Shown: positions 35,677 to 44,745, counted from the first letter of the stretch. The stretch is 64,000 nt of DNA from Anaerocolumna cellulosilytica (GCF_014218335.1 NZ_AP023367.1:2543501-2607500), one strand, 5' to 3'. Notes: generated by a model not told the origin, from the sequence alone. A program made the numbers and translations.

Positions 35677-35705
35677 TTGACAGATAGTGATTCCTGTTGT
35701 AAGAT
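35677..35705 (+). promoter_or_regulatory. promoter of the lysine-transport transcript
   Basis: TTGACA (35677-35682), 17 bases, TAAGAT (35700-35705). Transcription would begin near 35712, just before the riboswitch. Confidence 0.75.
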
Positions 35706-35726
35706 AGATAACATAATTTCATATGG

Positions 35727-35916
35727 CCTCACTTTGACAAGTGAGGTAGAGGCGCGGTATTTAACAGTCTGTTGTGGAGTCTGAGTGGCAAAGATGCTAT
35801 GGAGAAGGAAATATCGCCGAAGTGTATAATACACTCCGTATTATATGCTGGGACTACAGTTAAGAGCTGTAGGACTGTCTCAATGAACTTCCCAGTTTAT
35901 TGAGTTGTGCTATCTC
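35727..35916 (+). promoter_or_regulatory. lysine riboswitch (L box) aptamer
   Basis: The conserved L-box segments occur in order: GAGGTAGAGGCGC (35743-), GAGAAGGAAATATCGCCGAAG-like core, GCTGG, GGACTGTC and the closing TGCTATCTC. P1 is formed by GAGGTAG (35743-35749) with CTATCTC (35910-35916). An upstream hairpin CCTCACTT/AAGTGAGG (35727-35746) overlaps the P1 5' strand and could compete with it. Lysine binding should stabilise P1 and favour the downstream terminator. Confidence 0.93.
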
Positions 35917-35950
35917 CGATGGGAAAATGGTGGGGACAAAGGATTTTTTA

Positions 35951-35982
35951 GTGAGCCTGAGTTTACCTCAAGGCTTTTTTTG
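35951..35982 (+). terminator. riboswitch-controlled terminator
   Basis: AGCCTGAG pairs with CTC-A-AGGCT followed by seven T. TGAGGT in the aptamer P1 strand (35742-35747) is complementary to ACCTCA (35965-35970) in this hairpin, a possible antiterminator pairing (inference). Confidence 0.8.
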
Positions 35983-36214
35983 TTTCAATAGTAGAATATT
36001 CTTCTTGTAAAGGGTTGCTATAGTAGGATTTCTCATAAGCTAAAAGAGGACAAACTGACCAGGATGCAGGCGTAACCATAAAAAACAAGATAGATTAAAA
36101 GAGGGTGCACAGCAAGAATTAACTGGGGAAATATAATATTAAGTGTATACTGGTTGGGTATAATATGGAAATAGATTATGCAGTATCTAACCAGTTGTAA
36201 GAATGGAGGAAATT

Positions 36215-37066
36215 ATGAAGAAGAAAGTAGTTGGATTATTAGCCGTTGCGTTATCAGCTGTTATGCTTTTAGGAGGGTGCGGTACAAAGAATACTGCAGG
36301 GAACGGAGATAAAACAGGAGAAAACGGTGATAATATGTTCCGTGTGGGAATGGAAGCTGGTTACGCTCCCTTTAACTGGACCCAGATGGATAATAAAAAC
36401 GGTGGAGTAACAATTGAAGGCAGCCCGGAATTTGCAGGTGGTTATGATGTGGAAATCGCAAAAAAACTGGCGGAAGGCCTTGGAAAAGAATTGGTAATTG
36501 TAAAGACAGAATGGGATGGGTTGGTACCGGCTTTAACCTCTGGAAAAATTGATGCTATAATAGCCGGCATGTCACCAACTGCTGAAAGAAAAGAAACCAT
36601 TGATTTTACTGAAAATTATTATAAGTCAGATTTAGTTATGGTAGTAAAGAAAGGCAGTCAATATGAAGGAGCTGCTTCCATTCAGGATTTTTCAGGCGCA
36701 AAAATTACAGCGCAGTTAAATACATTCCATTATTCTGTAATTGATCAGATAAATGGTGTAGTAAAGGAAACTGCTATGGATAATTTCACTGCAATGAGAG
36801 TAGCTTTAGAATCCGGCATTATTGACGGATATGTATCTGAACGTCCGGAGGGAGTCAGTGCAGCAGCTGCAAATGAAAATTTTGCGATGGTAGAATTTAC
36901 ACAAGGTTTTGATACCTCTGATGACGATACAGCGATTGCTGTAGGTTTAACAAAAGGTAGTGACTTAACAGCTAAAATAAATGAAATATTGGCTGGAATA
37001 TCAGAAGAAGAACGTACAAGCATTATGGATACAGCTATTTTAAATCAACCAGCTGCACAAGAATAG
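36215..37066 (+). CDS. amino-acid ABC transporter substrate-binding lipoprotein, probably lysine
   Basis: A 283-residue family 3 solute-binding protein with signal peptide and lipobox LLGGC (C22). The fold motifs are seen in FRVGMEAGYAPFNW, YDVEIAKKLAEGLG, AIIAGMSPTAERKETIDFT and DGYVSERPEG. ATGGAGG is the ribosome site, so the ATG at 36215 is used; the upstream ATG at 36203 is part of that site. Position behind a lysine riboswitch identifies lysine (or a close analogue) as the probable ligand. Permease and ATPase genes follow. Confidence 0.9.
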   Translation: MKKKVVGLLAVALSAVMLLGGCGTKNTAGNGDKTGENGDNMFRVGMEAGYAPFNWTQMDNKNGGVTIEGSPEFAGGYDVEIAKKLAEGLGKELVIVKTEWDGLVPALTSGKIDAIIAGMSPTAERKETIDFTENYYKSDLVMVVKKGSQYEGAASIQDFSGAKITAQLNTFHYSVIDQINGVVKETAMDNFTAMRVALESGIIDGYVSERPEGVSAAAANENFAMVEFTQGFDTSDDDTAIAVGLTKGSDLTAKINEILAGISEEERTSIMDTAILNQPAAQE

Positions 37067-37077
37067 ATTTTTTACAG

Positions 37078-37179
37078 ACTGCCGCAAGTTAAGTTTTGCC
37101 TGTGTATACCTAGAATGTTTCAGGGTAAGAAGGAACGATGACGATTGGTTACCGGGTAAGGCTTGCCTAGTGGCAGTTT
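37078..37179 (+). promoter_or_regulatory. intercistronic stem between binding-protein and permease genes
   Basis: ACTGCC (37078-37083) is complementary to GGCAGT (37172-37177), which is followed by TTT, in the 135-base gap after the binding-protein gene. Such structures often reduce permease expression relative to binding protein. Support is modest because the loop is long. Confidence 0.35.
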
Positions 37180-37201
37180 TGCGAATGAAGGAGGAAGAAT
37201 T

Positions 37202-37984
37202 ATGAGCCTGGAATGGCTGATTAATATAATTTCAAAATACTGGCCTATGTTCTTAAGAGGCGCGGGGATTACGCTATATATATCAATTATTGGTACGATT
37301 GTGGGAACCTTTATCGGATTGATGGTAGGAATTGTGAAAACAATTCCGCTGCCTGAGAGAGGTATGAAAAGAATACTATTAAAAGTAATAAATGGGCTGC
37401 TAAGTGCATACATTGAATTTTTCAGAGGAACACCGATGATTGTACAAGCCATGGTAATTTATTATGGCTCGGCACAAGCATTTGACATAAACATGAACAA
37501 GACCTTTGCGGCTATTTTTATTGTGTCCATTAACACAGGTGCGTATATGTCTGAAATTGTCCGCGGAGGTATTTTGTCCGTGGATAAAGGACAGTTTGAG
37601 GCAGCCTCAGCAATTGGTATGAATCACATTAAAACGATGATACATGTTGTTTTACCTCAGGTAATTCGAAATATTTTACCAGCTACCGGAAATGAATTTG
37701 TTATCAACATTAAAGATACCTCAGTATTAAATGTGATTTCTGTATCTGAGTTATTTTTCCAGACTAAGTCCGTTGCAGGCAATAATTTCAGATACTTTGA
37801 GTCATTCTTTGTAGCTTGTGTCCTGTATTTTATTATGACCTTTACCATAACAAGAATTTTAAGAATGGTTGAGCGTAAGTTGGATGGACCTGATAATTAC
37901 ATTATGATGGGAAACCAGATGCAGGTTGAAAAACCGGAACATATGTTAAAAAGAACGAAAAACAGCCCCGGTGGCAGAGTGTAA
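37202..37984 (+). CDS. amino-acid ABC transporter permease
   Basis: A 260-residue His/Glu/Gln/Arg-type permease with about five membrane segments. [18 protein letters not shown] and the EAA loop [21 protein letters not shown] are diagnostic. The ATG at 37202 follows GAAGGAGG; an in-frame ATG upstream at 37163 would add 13 residues without membrane character. It works as a homodimer with the ATPase encoded 17 bases downstream. Confidence 0.9.
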   Translation: MSLEWLINIISKYWPMFLRGAGITLYISIIGTIVGTFIGLMVGIVKTIPLPERGMKRILLKVINGLLSAYIEFFRGTPMIVQAMVIYYGSAQAFDINMNKTFAAIFIVSINTGAYMSEIVRGGILSVDKGQFEAASAIGMNHIKTMIHVVLPQVIRNILPATGNEFVINIKDTSVLNVISVSELFFQTKSVAGNNFRYFESFFVACVLYFIMTFTITRILRMVERKLDGPDNYIMMGNQMQVEKPEHMLKRTKNSPGGRV

Positions 37985-38001
37985 AGGAAGGAAATGTGGA
38001 G

Positions 38002-38742
38002 ATGGAAAAAGTGATAGAAATTCAACATTTGAGTAAGTCCTTTGGCAGCCATGAAGTATTAAAGGATATTGATTTTACTGTGAACAAAGGGGAAGTAGTT
38101 TGTATTATAGGCTCTTCTGGTTCCGGTAAATCAACGCTTCTTCGTTGCATAAACCTCTTAGAGAAGCCAAACGGCGGGAGTATTATTTATAACGGTGAAA
38201 ATATTTTAGACAGTAAACATGATATTTACGGATATCGTACTAAACTTGGTATGGTTTTCCAGCATTTTAACCTGTTTAATAATCATAATGTGCTTAGCAA
38301 TTGTATGGTTGGACAGCTAAAAGTCTTGGGTCGTAGTAAAGAGCAGGCACAGACTGTAGCCATGAAATACCTAAAAGTGGTTGGAATGGAACAGTATATT
38401 AACGCTAAACCAAAACAGCTCTCAGGCGGACAAAAACAACGTGTGGCGATTGCACGAGCATTATCCATGGAACCGGATGTTCTGCTTTTTGACGAGCCGA
38501 CATCCGCACTTGACCCGGAAATGGTAGGGGAAGTATTAAAAGTTATGAAAGAACTGGCTCAATCAGGCTTAACCATGCTGGTTGTAACCCATGAGATGGG
38601 ATTTGCAAAAGAAGTGGCAGACCGAGTGGTATTTATGGATAAAGGGGTTATAGCAGAAGAAGGCAGTCCGGAGCAAATCTTTAATAATCCAACAGAAGAC
38701 AGAACAAGAGAATTCTTAAGCCGTGTATTAACAAATTCCTGA
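38002..38742 (+). CDS. amino-acid ABC transporter ATPase
   Basis: A 246-residue polar-amino-acid ABC ATPase: Walker [10 protein letters not shown], the Q-loop region [10 protein letters not shown], signature [12 protein letters not shown], Walker [14 protein letters not shown], switch His in VVTHEMGFA. The start could be GTG 37996 or ATG 38002; ATG is given because GGAAGG is at a more usual distance. It energises uptake by the preceding permease and is thus under lysine control. Confidence 0.9.
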   Translation: MEKVIEIQHLSKSFGSHEVLKDIDFTVNKGEVVCIIGSSGSGKSTLLRCINLLEKPNGGSIIYNGENILDSKHDIYGYRTKLGMVFQHFNLFNNHNVLSNCMVGQLKVLGRSKEQAQTVAMKYLKVVGMEQYINAKPKQLSGGQKQRVAIARALSMEPDVLLFDEPTSALDPEMVGEVLKVMKELAQSGLTMLVVTHEMGFAKEVADRVVFMDKGVIAEEGSPEQIFNNPTEDRTREFLSRVLTNS

Positions 38743-38787
38743 TAAGAATAAGTAGTACCATTTGCTAAAAAGGATGCTCGAATTAAC

Positions 38788-38838
38788 AATGGAACTATGT
38801 AATATCCTGCTAGGGGATAATTATACAGTTCCATTTTT
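38788..38838 (+). terminator. intrinsic terminator
   Basis: AATGGAACT pairs with AGTTCCATT, with additional inner pairing of TATCC with GGGATA, then TTTTT. It closes the lysine transport operon. Confidence 0.85.
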
Positions 38839-38846
38839 ATTTATAG

Positions 38847-39791
38847 TTAGATATAGAGTATTTTAGATATAAAGCCACCGGGTGCAACTCCGTTGTTCGA
38901 CTGCTGAAATGTCTTTGTTCCTATTAAGGTCCATGTACCAGGGTTATCAGCTATTAAGTCAATGTCAGTTCTTCTGCCAGAGGCAAGGTCTATGGTGTCA
39001 TCCATAAAATCACTTCTGGAAAATCCATTAACATTGGCAATCATAAAATTGTGTCCGTGAAAATGCATATATTGATTTTCGCCAGCTTTCGTTACAAAGC
39101 GGATACGTATTTTATTGCCATAGCGAAAATATAGTGGTGAGGTATCCGGAAAGCATTTTCCGTTAATTGTGAAATAATTAGGGTGCCTGTGAAATTTGTC
39201 CGGTTTATAAACACCTGGATATATTTGCCCCATTTGGGGCTGCGGAATATCCCATTGTTGCATTAACAGGATATAATCCTGATCCGGGATTATACCATCA
39301 CTGATATCCTGATCTTTTGGTAAAACAATAAATGCCCCCATCATACCCATAGATACTTGAAAGTCTTGACTAGATTGATAAAAATAAGTACCGCTTTGCC
39401 AACATAGGAATTTATAAGTATAGCATTCACCGGGTTTTACTGGTTGAAAACGTTGGTTCATATGAAAGGTATTATTTAGCAGATTCGGAATTGTCAAACC
39501 ATGAATGGACAAGCCTGTTGGCTCATCCAATCTGTTTTCTAAAGTAAGGTAAATCCATTCCCCTTGTTTGATGATAATCAATGGACCGGGTGTTACACCA
39601 TTATAGCCTAAGGCATCAATGGTCAAATCAGTTAATATATTATGCAAAACCGGCTGAGCGATAAGGTGAAAATGTCTAAGATTGTACTCCTTGGTGTAGG
39701 AGGCTATCTCCATATCCGGGGCGATAATACGGGATTCCCAAATAGCAGCATCTGCACGATGTACGATTTGATATCCAAATTGATTATCCAT
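38847..39791 (-). CDS. two-domain multicopper-oxidase-like cupredoxin protein with lost copper ligands
   Basis: A 314-residue protein with the two-cupredoxin outline of multicopper oxidases (PGPLIIIKQGEWIYLTLENR, then QYMHFHGHNFMIAN). Most copper sites are altered. The first HxH is reduced to SIHG (H97); the second position reads YFYQSS (136-141); the third keeps H243/H245/H247; and the C-terminal HCHxxxH is absent, replaced by WTLIGTKTFQQSNNG (287-301). It has no signal peptide. The ATG at 39791 follows GTAAGGAAT; an ATG at 39839 lacks a ribosome site. Adjacency to a LysM-GH18 gene suggests a spore-coat protein, by analogy to CotA (inference). Confidence 0.72.
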   Translation of the reverse strand: MDNQFGYQIVHRADAAIWESRIIAPDMEIASYTKEYNLRHFHLIAQPVLHNILTDLTIDALGYNGVTPGPLIIIKQGEWIYLTLENRLDEPTGLSIHGLTIPNLLNNTFHMNQRFQPVKPGECYTYKFLCWQSGTYFYQSSQDFQVSMGMMGAFIVLPKDQDISDGIIPDQDYILLMQQWDIPQPQMGQIYPGVYKPDKFHRHPNYFTINGKCFPDTSPLYFRYGNKIRIRFVTKAGENQYMHFHGHNFMIANVNGFSRSDFMDDTIDLASGRRTDIDLIADNPGTWTLIGTKTFQQSNNGVAPGGFISKILYI

Positions 39792-39916
39792 AGCATTATT
39801 CCTTACAGGTTTATTAATTATAGTATTCTTTAAGTACAATAGTGTGCATTTCGATAGTACTGTCGCAGTTCTCTGTAAGGAGTAAGAAAATCTTTCTTCT
39901 ATACATGAGTAATAAT

Positions 39917-41200
39917 TTAAACCTTGGTAATATTAAAAAGTTGTGTTACTACAATCCAGCTCTGTGGGAAAAAATTCATAATCTGCCAGATTCCTGAACC
40001 ACTTAGTCCATATTCTGGTATTAATCGATATTTTGCATTCATACTTCTGGCATCCTCAAACCATACAACATGCTCCCTGCTGTCAGGAGCAGTATAATAG
40101 TAAAATGGTGTTTGTGAGTCTTCATCGAATTGAATGGTAACGCCGTTTTCAACACCACGCTCTAATGCAGCAACGTTACTTAAGGATTCCGCTTTTGTTT
40201 CACCTCTGACAAAGGGCAGCGCCCAATCATATGCATAATTAGGAATTCCCATCAATATTTTATCAGGATCAATTTCAGATATACCGTATTCAAGTACTCT
40301 GCGTACACTATTTAGGGGAGCTGTTGCCATGGGAGGGCCAAATGTATATCCCCACTCATAGGTCATTAACAGCACTTTATCTGCAATTCCACCAATAACG
40401 GGATAATCATGAGCCTGATATAAGAGTCCAACTTGGCCTGCCGAAGTTTTTGGTGCTAGTGCTACGGTAACAATATAGCCTTCGGGTTCTAGTTTGGCTT
40501 TTGCTCTTGATATGAAATCTATGAATAATTGTCTGTCTTCTGGTAATACAAACTCGAAATCAATATCTAGTCCTTGGTATCCCTTTGTCTGAATATTAGC
40601 AAGAATGTTATTAACAAGCCGGTCTTGAGCTTCCGGATTAATGAACATTTGATGGGCAATTTCATTACTAAAAGAACCACTGGCGTCCATTGGGGCGAGC
40701 ACCATTAGAGGGGCAACACCGTAATCAAGAGCAAGCTGAATCAACTCTTCGTCATCGATTGTATTAAGTTCACCTTCCGGAGTAAACCCATAAGTAAAAA
40801 CAGAAAGGTACGTAAGAAAAGGGAGTGTTTTTCTTAGAACAGTACGGTCTATAAAGGTATAAGCATATCCATTAATAATAATATTACCTAAAACTTCATC
40901 GCGTTGAAAACGAATAACTAAGTTATCCCCGGGGATTAATCCCTCCTGGTTTGCAAGCCAGGGGTTGTTTTGTAAAATCTGAGTAGGTGTGACGCCGTAT
41001 TGATTAGCTATTTGGTACAAAGTGTCGCCCTCTACAACGGTATGGGTTACTTCTGGAGTTAAAGCAATGATACTTTGCCCAACTAATAAATTATCTGGGT
41101 TTGGCAGTTCATTATCTACAATGAGCCTTTCACGTGTGACTCCATATTGTGCGGCGATTGAAGTCAAGGTATCGCCAGGCTGTACGACATGTATTTCCAT
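39917..41200 (-). CDS. LysM-GH18 N-acetylglucosaminidase (SleL/YaaH type)
   Basis: A 427-residue protein with two N-terminal LysM domains (VVQPGDTLTSIAAQYGV and VVEGDTLYQIANQYGV) and a family 18 glycoside hydrolase with catalytic GLDIDFE. This architecture matches the SleL/YaaH spore cortex-lytic enzymes, which act on muramic-lactam peptidoglycan fragments during germination. There is no signal peptide, consistent with deposition in the spore by the mother cell. LLMTYEWGYTFGPP and GIPNYAYDW are other family motifs. TGAGG lies before the ATG. Confidence 0.9.
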   Translation of the reverse strand: MEIHVVQPGDTLTSIAAQYGVTRERLIVDNELPNPDNLLVGQSIIALTPEVTHTVVEGDTLYQIANQYGVTPTQILQNNPWLANQEGLIPGDNLVIRFQRDEVLGNIIINGYAYTFIDRTVLRKTLPFLTYLSVFTYGFTPEGELNTIDDEELIQLALDYGVAPLMVLAPMDASGSFSNEIAHQMFINPEAQDRLVNNILANIQTKGYQGLDIDFEFVLPEDRQLFIDFISRAKAKLEPEGYIVTVALAPKTSAGQVGLLYQAHDYPVIGGIADKVLLMTYEWGYTFGPPMATAPLNSVRRVLEYGISEIDPDKILMGIPNYAYDWALPFVRGETKAESLSNVAALERGVENGVTIQFDEDSQTPFYYYTAPDSREHVVWFEDARSMNAKYRLIPEYGLSGSGIWQIMNFFPQSWIVVTQLFNITKV

Positions 41201-41353
41201 AATGCCTCACAAGAAACTTTTATATCTAATATATGCTGGAAGAAATCCATTGTGTCATAATGGAGTGTATTAATAATTTCATTGCATCTCTGAATGTTCC
41301 GGTATTTTTATACACAACTGGAATGAATATAAAACCATAAATAGCAAAGACTA

Positions 41354-41848
41354 TTAATAATCATTTTTTCCAGTTATCTGCTCCATAAGAGTATGGAGCG
41401 TAGACATGAAGCCCATGGTATTATCTAGACTAAAATCGATAGAGCAGATTAAGTCTTGTGGAATATGAAAAGCTTGCTCTTTTAAGTTGCGCCCTGTATC
41501 AGTGAGTTTGATTACAACACTGCGTTCATCGTCCATGCTTCGGATTCTGGTAACAAATCCCTGACTTTCCAACTTCTTTAAAAGGGGTGTTAGGGTGCCG
41601 GAATCTAAAAAGAGCCTATTGCCCAGTTCTTTTACTGTGATTTCATCTTTTTCCCAAAGTGCAAGTAAAGCTATATAACCTGTATAGGTCAAATCGAGAG
41701 GGTCTAACAGAGGTTTATATTTTTTTATGATTTCCTTTGAGCAGACGTAAAGAGCAAAACAAAGCTGATTGTCAAGCTTTAGTGCTTCCTCATGGGGAAA
41801 ATTATCGGAAAGTTGATTTTTGATATCTTTATCAAGGTTTTTACTCAT
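41354..41848 (-). CDS. OhrR-like MarR-family peroxide regulator
   Basis: A 164-residue MarR-family repressor. The N-terminal segment LDNQLCFALYVC matches OhrR, whose reactive cysteine corresponds to C30; a second cysteine (C36) is one helical turn away. The winged helix is ELGNRLFLDSGTLTPLLKKL with the wing VTRIRSMDDERSV. OhrR proteins are inactivated by organic peroxides. The gene is divergent from a glutathione peroxidase and both promoter regions contain OhrR-type palindromes. Confidence 0.88.
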   Translation of the reverse strand: MSKNLDKDIKNQLSDNFPHEEALKLDNQLCFALYVCSKEIIKKYKPLLDPLDLTYTGYIALLALWEKDEITVKELGNRLFLDSGTLTPLLKKLESQGFVTRIRSMDDERSVVIKLTDTGRNLKEQAFHIPQDLICSIDFSLDNTMGFMSTLHTLMEQITGKNDY

Positions 41849-41901
41849 AATAACAAATCCTTTCTGGTATAATTCAAGTAGTTTAGATAGGTGGTTAGTA
41901 C

Positions 41902-41918
41902 TACAATTAAATTTTGTA
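41902..41918. promoter_or_regulatory. OhrR-type operator, regulator side
   Basis: TACAATTAAATTTTGTA is an imperfect palindrome that matches the TACAATT-AATTGTA class of OhrR boxes and lies 54 bases upstream of the regulator start, suggesting autoregulation. Confidence 0.6.
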
Positions 41919-41964
41919 CAATTTAATAGTAAATAAGAAAATTCAAAAAGTCAAGAAAATTATA

Positions 41965-42005
41965 TTGACAAATCTGTTATAATTGAATACAATTAAATTG
42001 AAAAC
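41965..42005 (+). promoter_or_regulatory. peroxidase promoter overlapped by an OhrR-type operator
   Basis: TTGACA (41965-41970), 17 bases, TACAAT (41988-41993). The -10 is the left part of TACAATTAAATTG (41988-42000), a palindrome of the same type as the box at 41902. A bound repressor would cover the -10, giving peroxide-inducible expression. Confidence 0.72.
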
Positions 42006-42046
42006 AATTAACAACAATATATATACTAATTTTAGGAGGTAGAAAA

Positions 42047-42592
42047 ATGAGTGTTTATGATTTTAGTGTTTTAAATATCGCAGAAGAGGAAGTTTCATTA
42101 AAAAAATACGAGGGACAGGTACTACTCATTATCAATTCAGCAACAAAATGCGGCTTTACGCCTCAATACGATGAACTACAGGATTTATATGAAAAATATA
42201 GCAAAGATGGTTTTGTTATTCTGGATTTTCCTTGCAACCAGTTTGGAAACCAGGCTCCTGGTACGAATGAAGAAATCCTAAGTTTTTGTGATGCAAAATT
42301 TGGTATAACCTTTCCTATGTTTTCAAAAATTGAGGTAAATGGGGAGGAGGCACATCCTCTATTCCAATATCTTGTGAAAGAAAAAGGATTTGGTGGATTT
42401 AATGAAGATCATGAATTGTCAGCTTTATTAAATAATATGTTATCCGGTAAAGATCCGGATTATGATAAAAAGCCAAGTATAAAGTGGAATTTTACTAAAT
42501 TTCTAATTGATAGAAATGGAAATGTTGTTGAAAGATTCGAACCAACGGAGTCTATATCTGTTGTAGAAGATAAAATAAAAAGCTTGTTGTAG
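42047..42592 (+). CDS. glutathione peroxidase family thiol peroxidase (second copy)
   Basis: A 181-residue GPx-fold enzyme with active-site C35 (NSATKCGFTPQY), Gln in FPCNQF and [11 protein letters not shown]. It has about 24 more residues than the paralog at 30922, mostly an insertion after HPLFQYLVKEKG (GGFNEDHELSALLNNMLSGK), as seen in longer bacterial GPx proteins. TAGGAGG precedes the ATG. The divergent OhrR-like gene and the operator on its -10 suggest induction by organic peroxides. Confidence 0.9.
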   Translation: MSVYDFSVLNIAEEEVSLKKYEGQVLLIINSATKCGFTPQYDELQDLYEKYSKDGFVILDFPCNQFGNQAPGTNEEILSFCDAKFGITFPMFSKIEVNGEEAHPLFQYLVKEKGFGGFNEDHELSALLNNMLSGKDPDYDKKPSIKWNFTKFLIDRNGNVVERFEPTESISVVEDKIKSLL

Positions 42593-43000
42593 AAAATAAG
42601 AGTAAGTTGCTAGAGTTTGTGAAACGTAAATAACTTTGTCTGAATCAGCTAAAAATTAAAAAGAAATATGTTGATATTTCTCTTAATTTCATAAATCTTA
42701 AAATTTGCTTAAAAATACATTGACAAAATATAAACTGCCAATTATACTTACTAATAAATAAAAGGCAAGGGCGCTGTAGATATTTTCTGCAGTGCCCTTT
42801 TTGATTGCAAGGAGGGTCGCAGATTTGGATGCTTTCTATTAACTTTATTGCAGATTTAAGGTTGCATGCAGAAGTCAAGCGACCTAAAGTGTAAGATTAC
42901 ATTATGTATTATAAGAGAATTTGAACACAAAGATGTGTATTCAGGACTGCATAGAAGAGATTCCTGAATATACGTCTTTTAATTTTAGGAGGGAAAGTTT
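42593..43000 (+). promoter_or_regulatory. promoter, early terminator and structured leader ahead of the Amt-PII gene
   Basis: TTGACA (42720-42725), 17 bases and TATACT (42743-42748) form a strong promoter. Only about 12 bases past the predicted start, a 14-bp hairpin (42767-42799) with TTTTT follows. Further on, GGTCGC (42815-42820) pairs with GCGACC (42879-42884), and inner GATGC pairs with GCATGC-like bases. The leader is about 245 bases long. This looks like attenuation, or a very short RNA, or a terminator for the upstream peroxidase gene. Confidence 0.65.
42767..42802 (+). terminator. terminator hairpin in the Amt leader
   Basis: AAGGGCGCTGTAGA pairs with TCTGCAGTGCCCTT (14 pairs, two of them G-U), with a 5-base loop, then a T-run. 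Confidence 0.8.
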
Positions 43001-44701
43001 ATGTATTCATCAGCAAATACGATTTGGGTTTTAATTGCAGCAGCACTTGTTTTTTTTATGCAGGCTGGATTTGCAATGGTTGAGACTGGTTTTACGAGGG
43101 CTAAAAATGCCGGTAATATTATTATGAAAAATTTAATGGATTTTTGTTTAGGAACTCCGATTTATTGGCTCTTGGGATTTGGTATTATGTTTGGAGGAAG
43201 CAGTGCATTAATTGGGGGCTTTGATCCATTCGTTAGAGGAGACTATTCTTCTATTTTGCCGGATGGTGTACCTCTAGAAGCGTTTTTAATTTTTCAGACT
43301 GTTTTCTGTGCAACAGCAGCAACTATCGTATCTGGAGCAATGGCAGAAAGAACAAAGTTTTCATCTTACTGTATCTATAGTATGGTAATTAGTGCAGTGG
43401 TTTATCCTATTTCTGGACATTGGATTTGGGGAGGCGGCTGGTTGGCACAAAGGGGATTTGTTGATTTTGCCGGTTCTACAGCAGTTCACATGGTAGGTGG
43501 AGTTGCAGCCTTGGTTGGAGCAAAAATATTAGGGCCTCGTATTGGAAAGTATGATAAAAACGGCATATCAAAGGCTATACCGGGACACAGCCTAACACTT
43601 GGTGCGTTGGGAGTATTTATTCTCTGGTTCTGTTGGTTTGGATTTAATGGCGGATCAACCGTATCTGCAACAGGAGATGAGTCTCTCGTTGCCATGGGGC
43701 ATATTTTTGTTACAACAAATCTATCAGCAGCAATTGCAACCATAGTAGTAATGTGCGCTACTTGGATTCGTTATAAAAAACCAGATGTGTCAATGACCTT
43801 AAATGGCTCTCTGGCAGGGTTAGTTGCTATTACCGCAGGCTGTGCAGTTGTATCTCCGGTTGGAGCTGCCATTATCGGTATTATAGCAGGTTTTGCTGTA
43901 ATGTTTGGAATTGAATTCATTGATAAGGTATTAAAAATAGATGACCCGGTTGGAGCAGTTGGCGTTCATGGTGTCTGTGGTGCATTAGGTACTATACTGG
44001 TAGGTTTTTTTGCACAGGATGGAGGTTTATTTTACGGTGGCGGAGTATCTTTGCTAGGGACTCAGATTCTAGGTGTAGTTGCGGTTGCGGCATGGGTCGT
44101 TGTTACAATGACAGTTACTTTCTACATTATTAAAGCTACCGTGGGATTGAGAGTCTCCAAAGAAGAAGAGATTCTTGGTCTAGATATCAAGGAGCATGGA
44201 TTAACAAGTGCCTATGCAGACTTTATGCCCAGCGTAGATGTAACTTCAGAGGTTCAAGCAGCAGGAATGCCTGTACAGCTTGCAACACCTGTTGAAAAAG
44301 CAATTCCCGTATCTACAGTCGGCTATACACCGGCTGCAGACGGAGTTAAGATGACGAAAGTTGTTATTATTGCAAAGCAAAGCAGATTTGAAAGTTTAAA
44401 ACAGGCAATGAATGCAATCGGTGTTACAGGTATGACTGTAACCAATGTCCTTGGTTGTGGTATGCAAAAAGGTTCAACTGAGTACTACCGTGGTGTTCCA
44501 TTGGAAATGAATTTGCTTCCAAAAATTAAGGTTGAAATTGTAGTTTGCAAAGTGCCGGTTGAAACGGTAGTTCAGGAAGCCAAGAAAGCCCTTTATACAG
44601 GCAACATTGGTGACGGTAAGATATTTGTTTATGATGTGGAAAGTGTTATAAAAGTACGGACTGGTGAAGTGGGCTGTGCCGCTCTTCAGGATGAAGAATA
44701 A
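43001..44701 (+). CDS. ammonium transporter fused to a PII signalling domain
   Basis: A 566-residue fusion. Residues 1 to about 395 are an Amt/Rh ammonium channel with 11 membrane segments (FFMQAGFAMVETGFTRAKNA, GGWLAQRGFVDFAGSTAVHM, VDDPVGAVGVHG-type motif). After a linker, residues about 450-566 are a PII (GlnB/GlnK) domain with KGSTEYYRGVPLEMNLLPK (T-loop region) and GDGKIFVYDVESVIKVRTGE. PII proteins normally dock on Amt to close it according to ATP, ADP and 2-oxoglutarate; here the regulator is covalent. The position of the uridylylated Tyr51 is not Tyr. GGAGGG precedes the ATG. Confidence 0.93.
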   Translation: MYSSANTIWVLIAAALVFFMQAGFAMVETGFTRAKNAGNIIMKNLMDFCLGTPIYWLLGFGIMFGGSSALIGGFDPFVRGDYSSILPDGVPLEAFLIFQTVFCATAATIVSGAMAERTKFSSYCIYSMVISAVVYPISGHWIWGGGWLAQRGFVDFAGSTAVHMVGGVAALVGAKILGPRIGKYDKNGISKAIPGHSLTLGALGVFILWFCWFGFNGGSTVSATGDESLVAMGHIFVTTNLSAAIATIVVMCATWIRYKKPDVSMTLNGSLAGLVAITAGCAVVSPVGAAIIGIIAGFAVMFGIEFIDKVLKIDDPVGAVGVHGVCGALGTILVGFFAQDGGLFYGGGVSLLGTQILGVVAVAAWVVVTMTVTFYIIKATVGLRVSKEEEILGLDIKEHGLTSAYADFMPSVDVTSEVQAAGMPVQLATPVEKAIPVSTVGYTPAADGVKMTKVVIIAKQSRFESLKQAMNAIGVTGMTVTNVLGCGMQKGSTEYYRGVPLEMNLLPKIKVEIVVCKVPVETVVQEAKKALYTGNIGDGKIFVYDVESVIKVRTGEVGCAALQDEE

Positions 44702-44745
44702 TAAGAAAAGTTATATTTTTGAGGCGGAATGTATATAAACTGTAG

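Noticed and set aside
35640-35834. 64-residue minus-strand frame
   Set aside because: Lies across the promoter and lysine riboswitch on the other strand.
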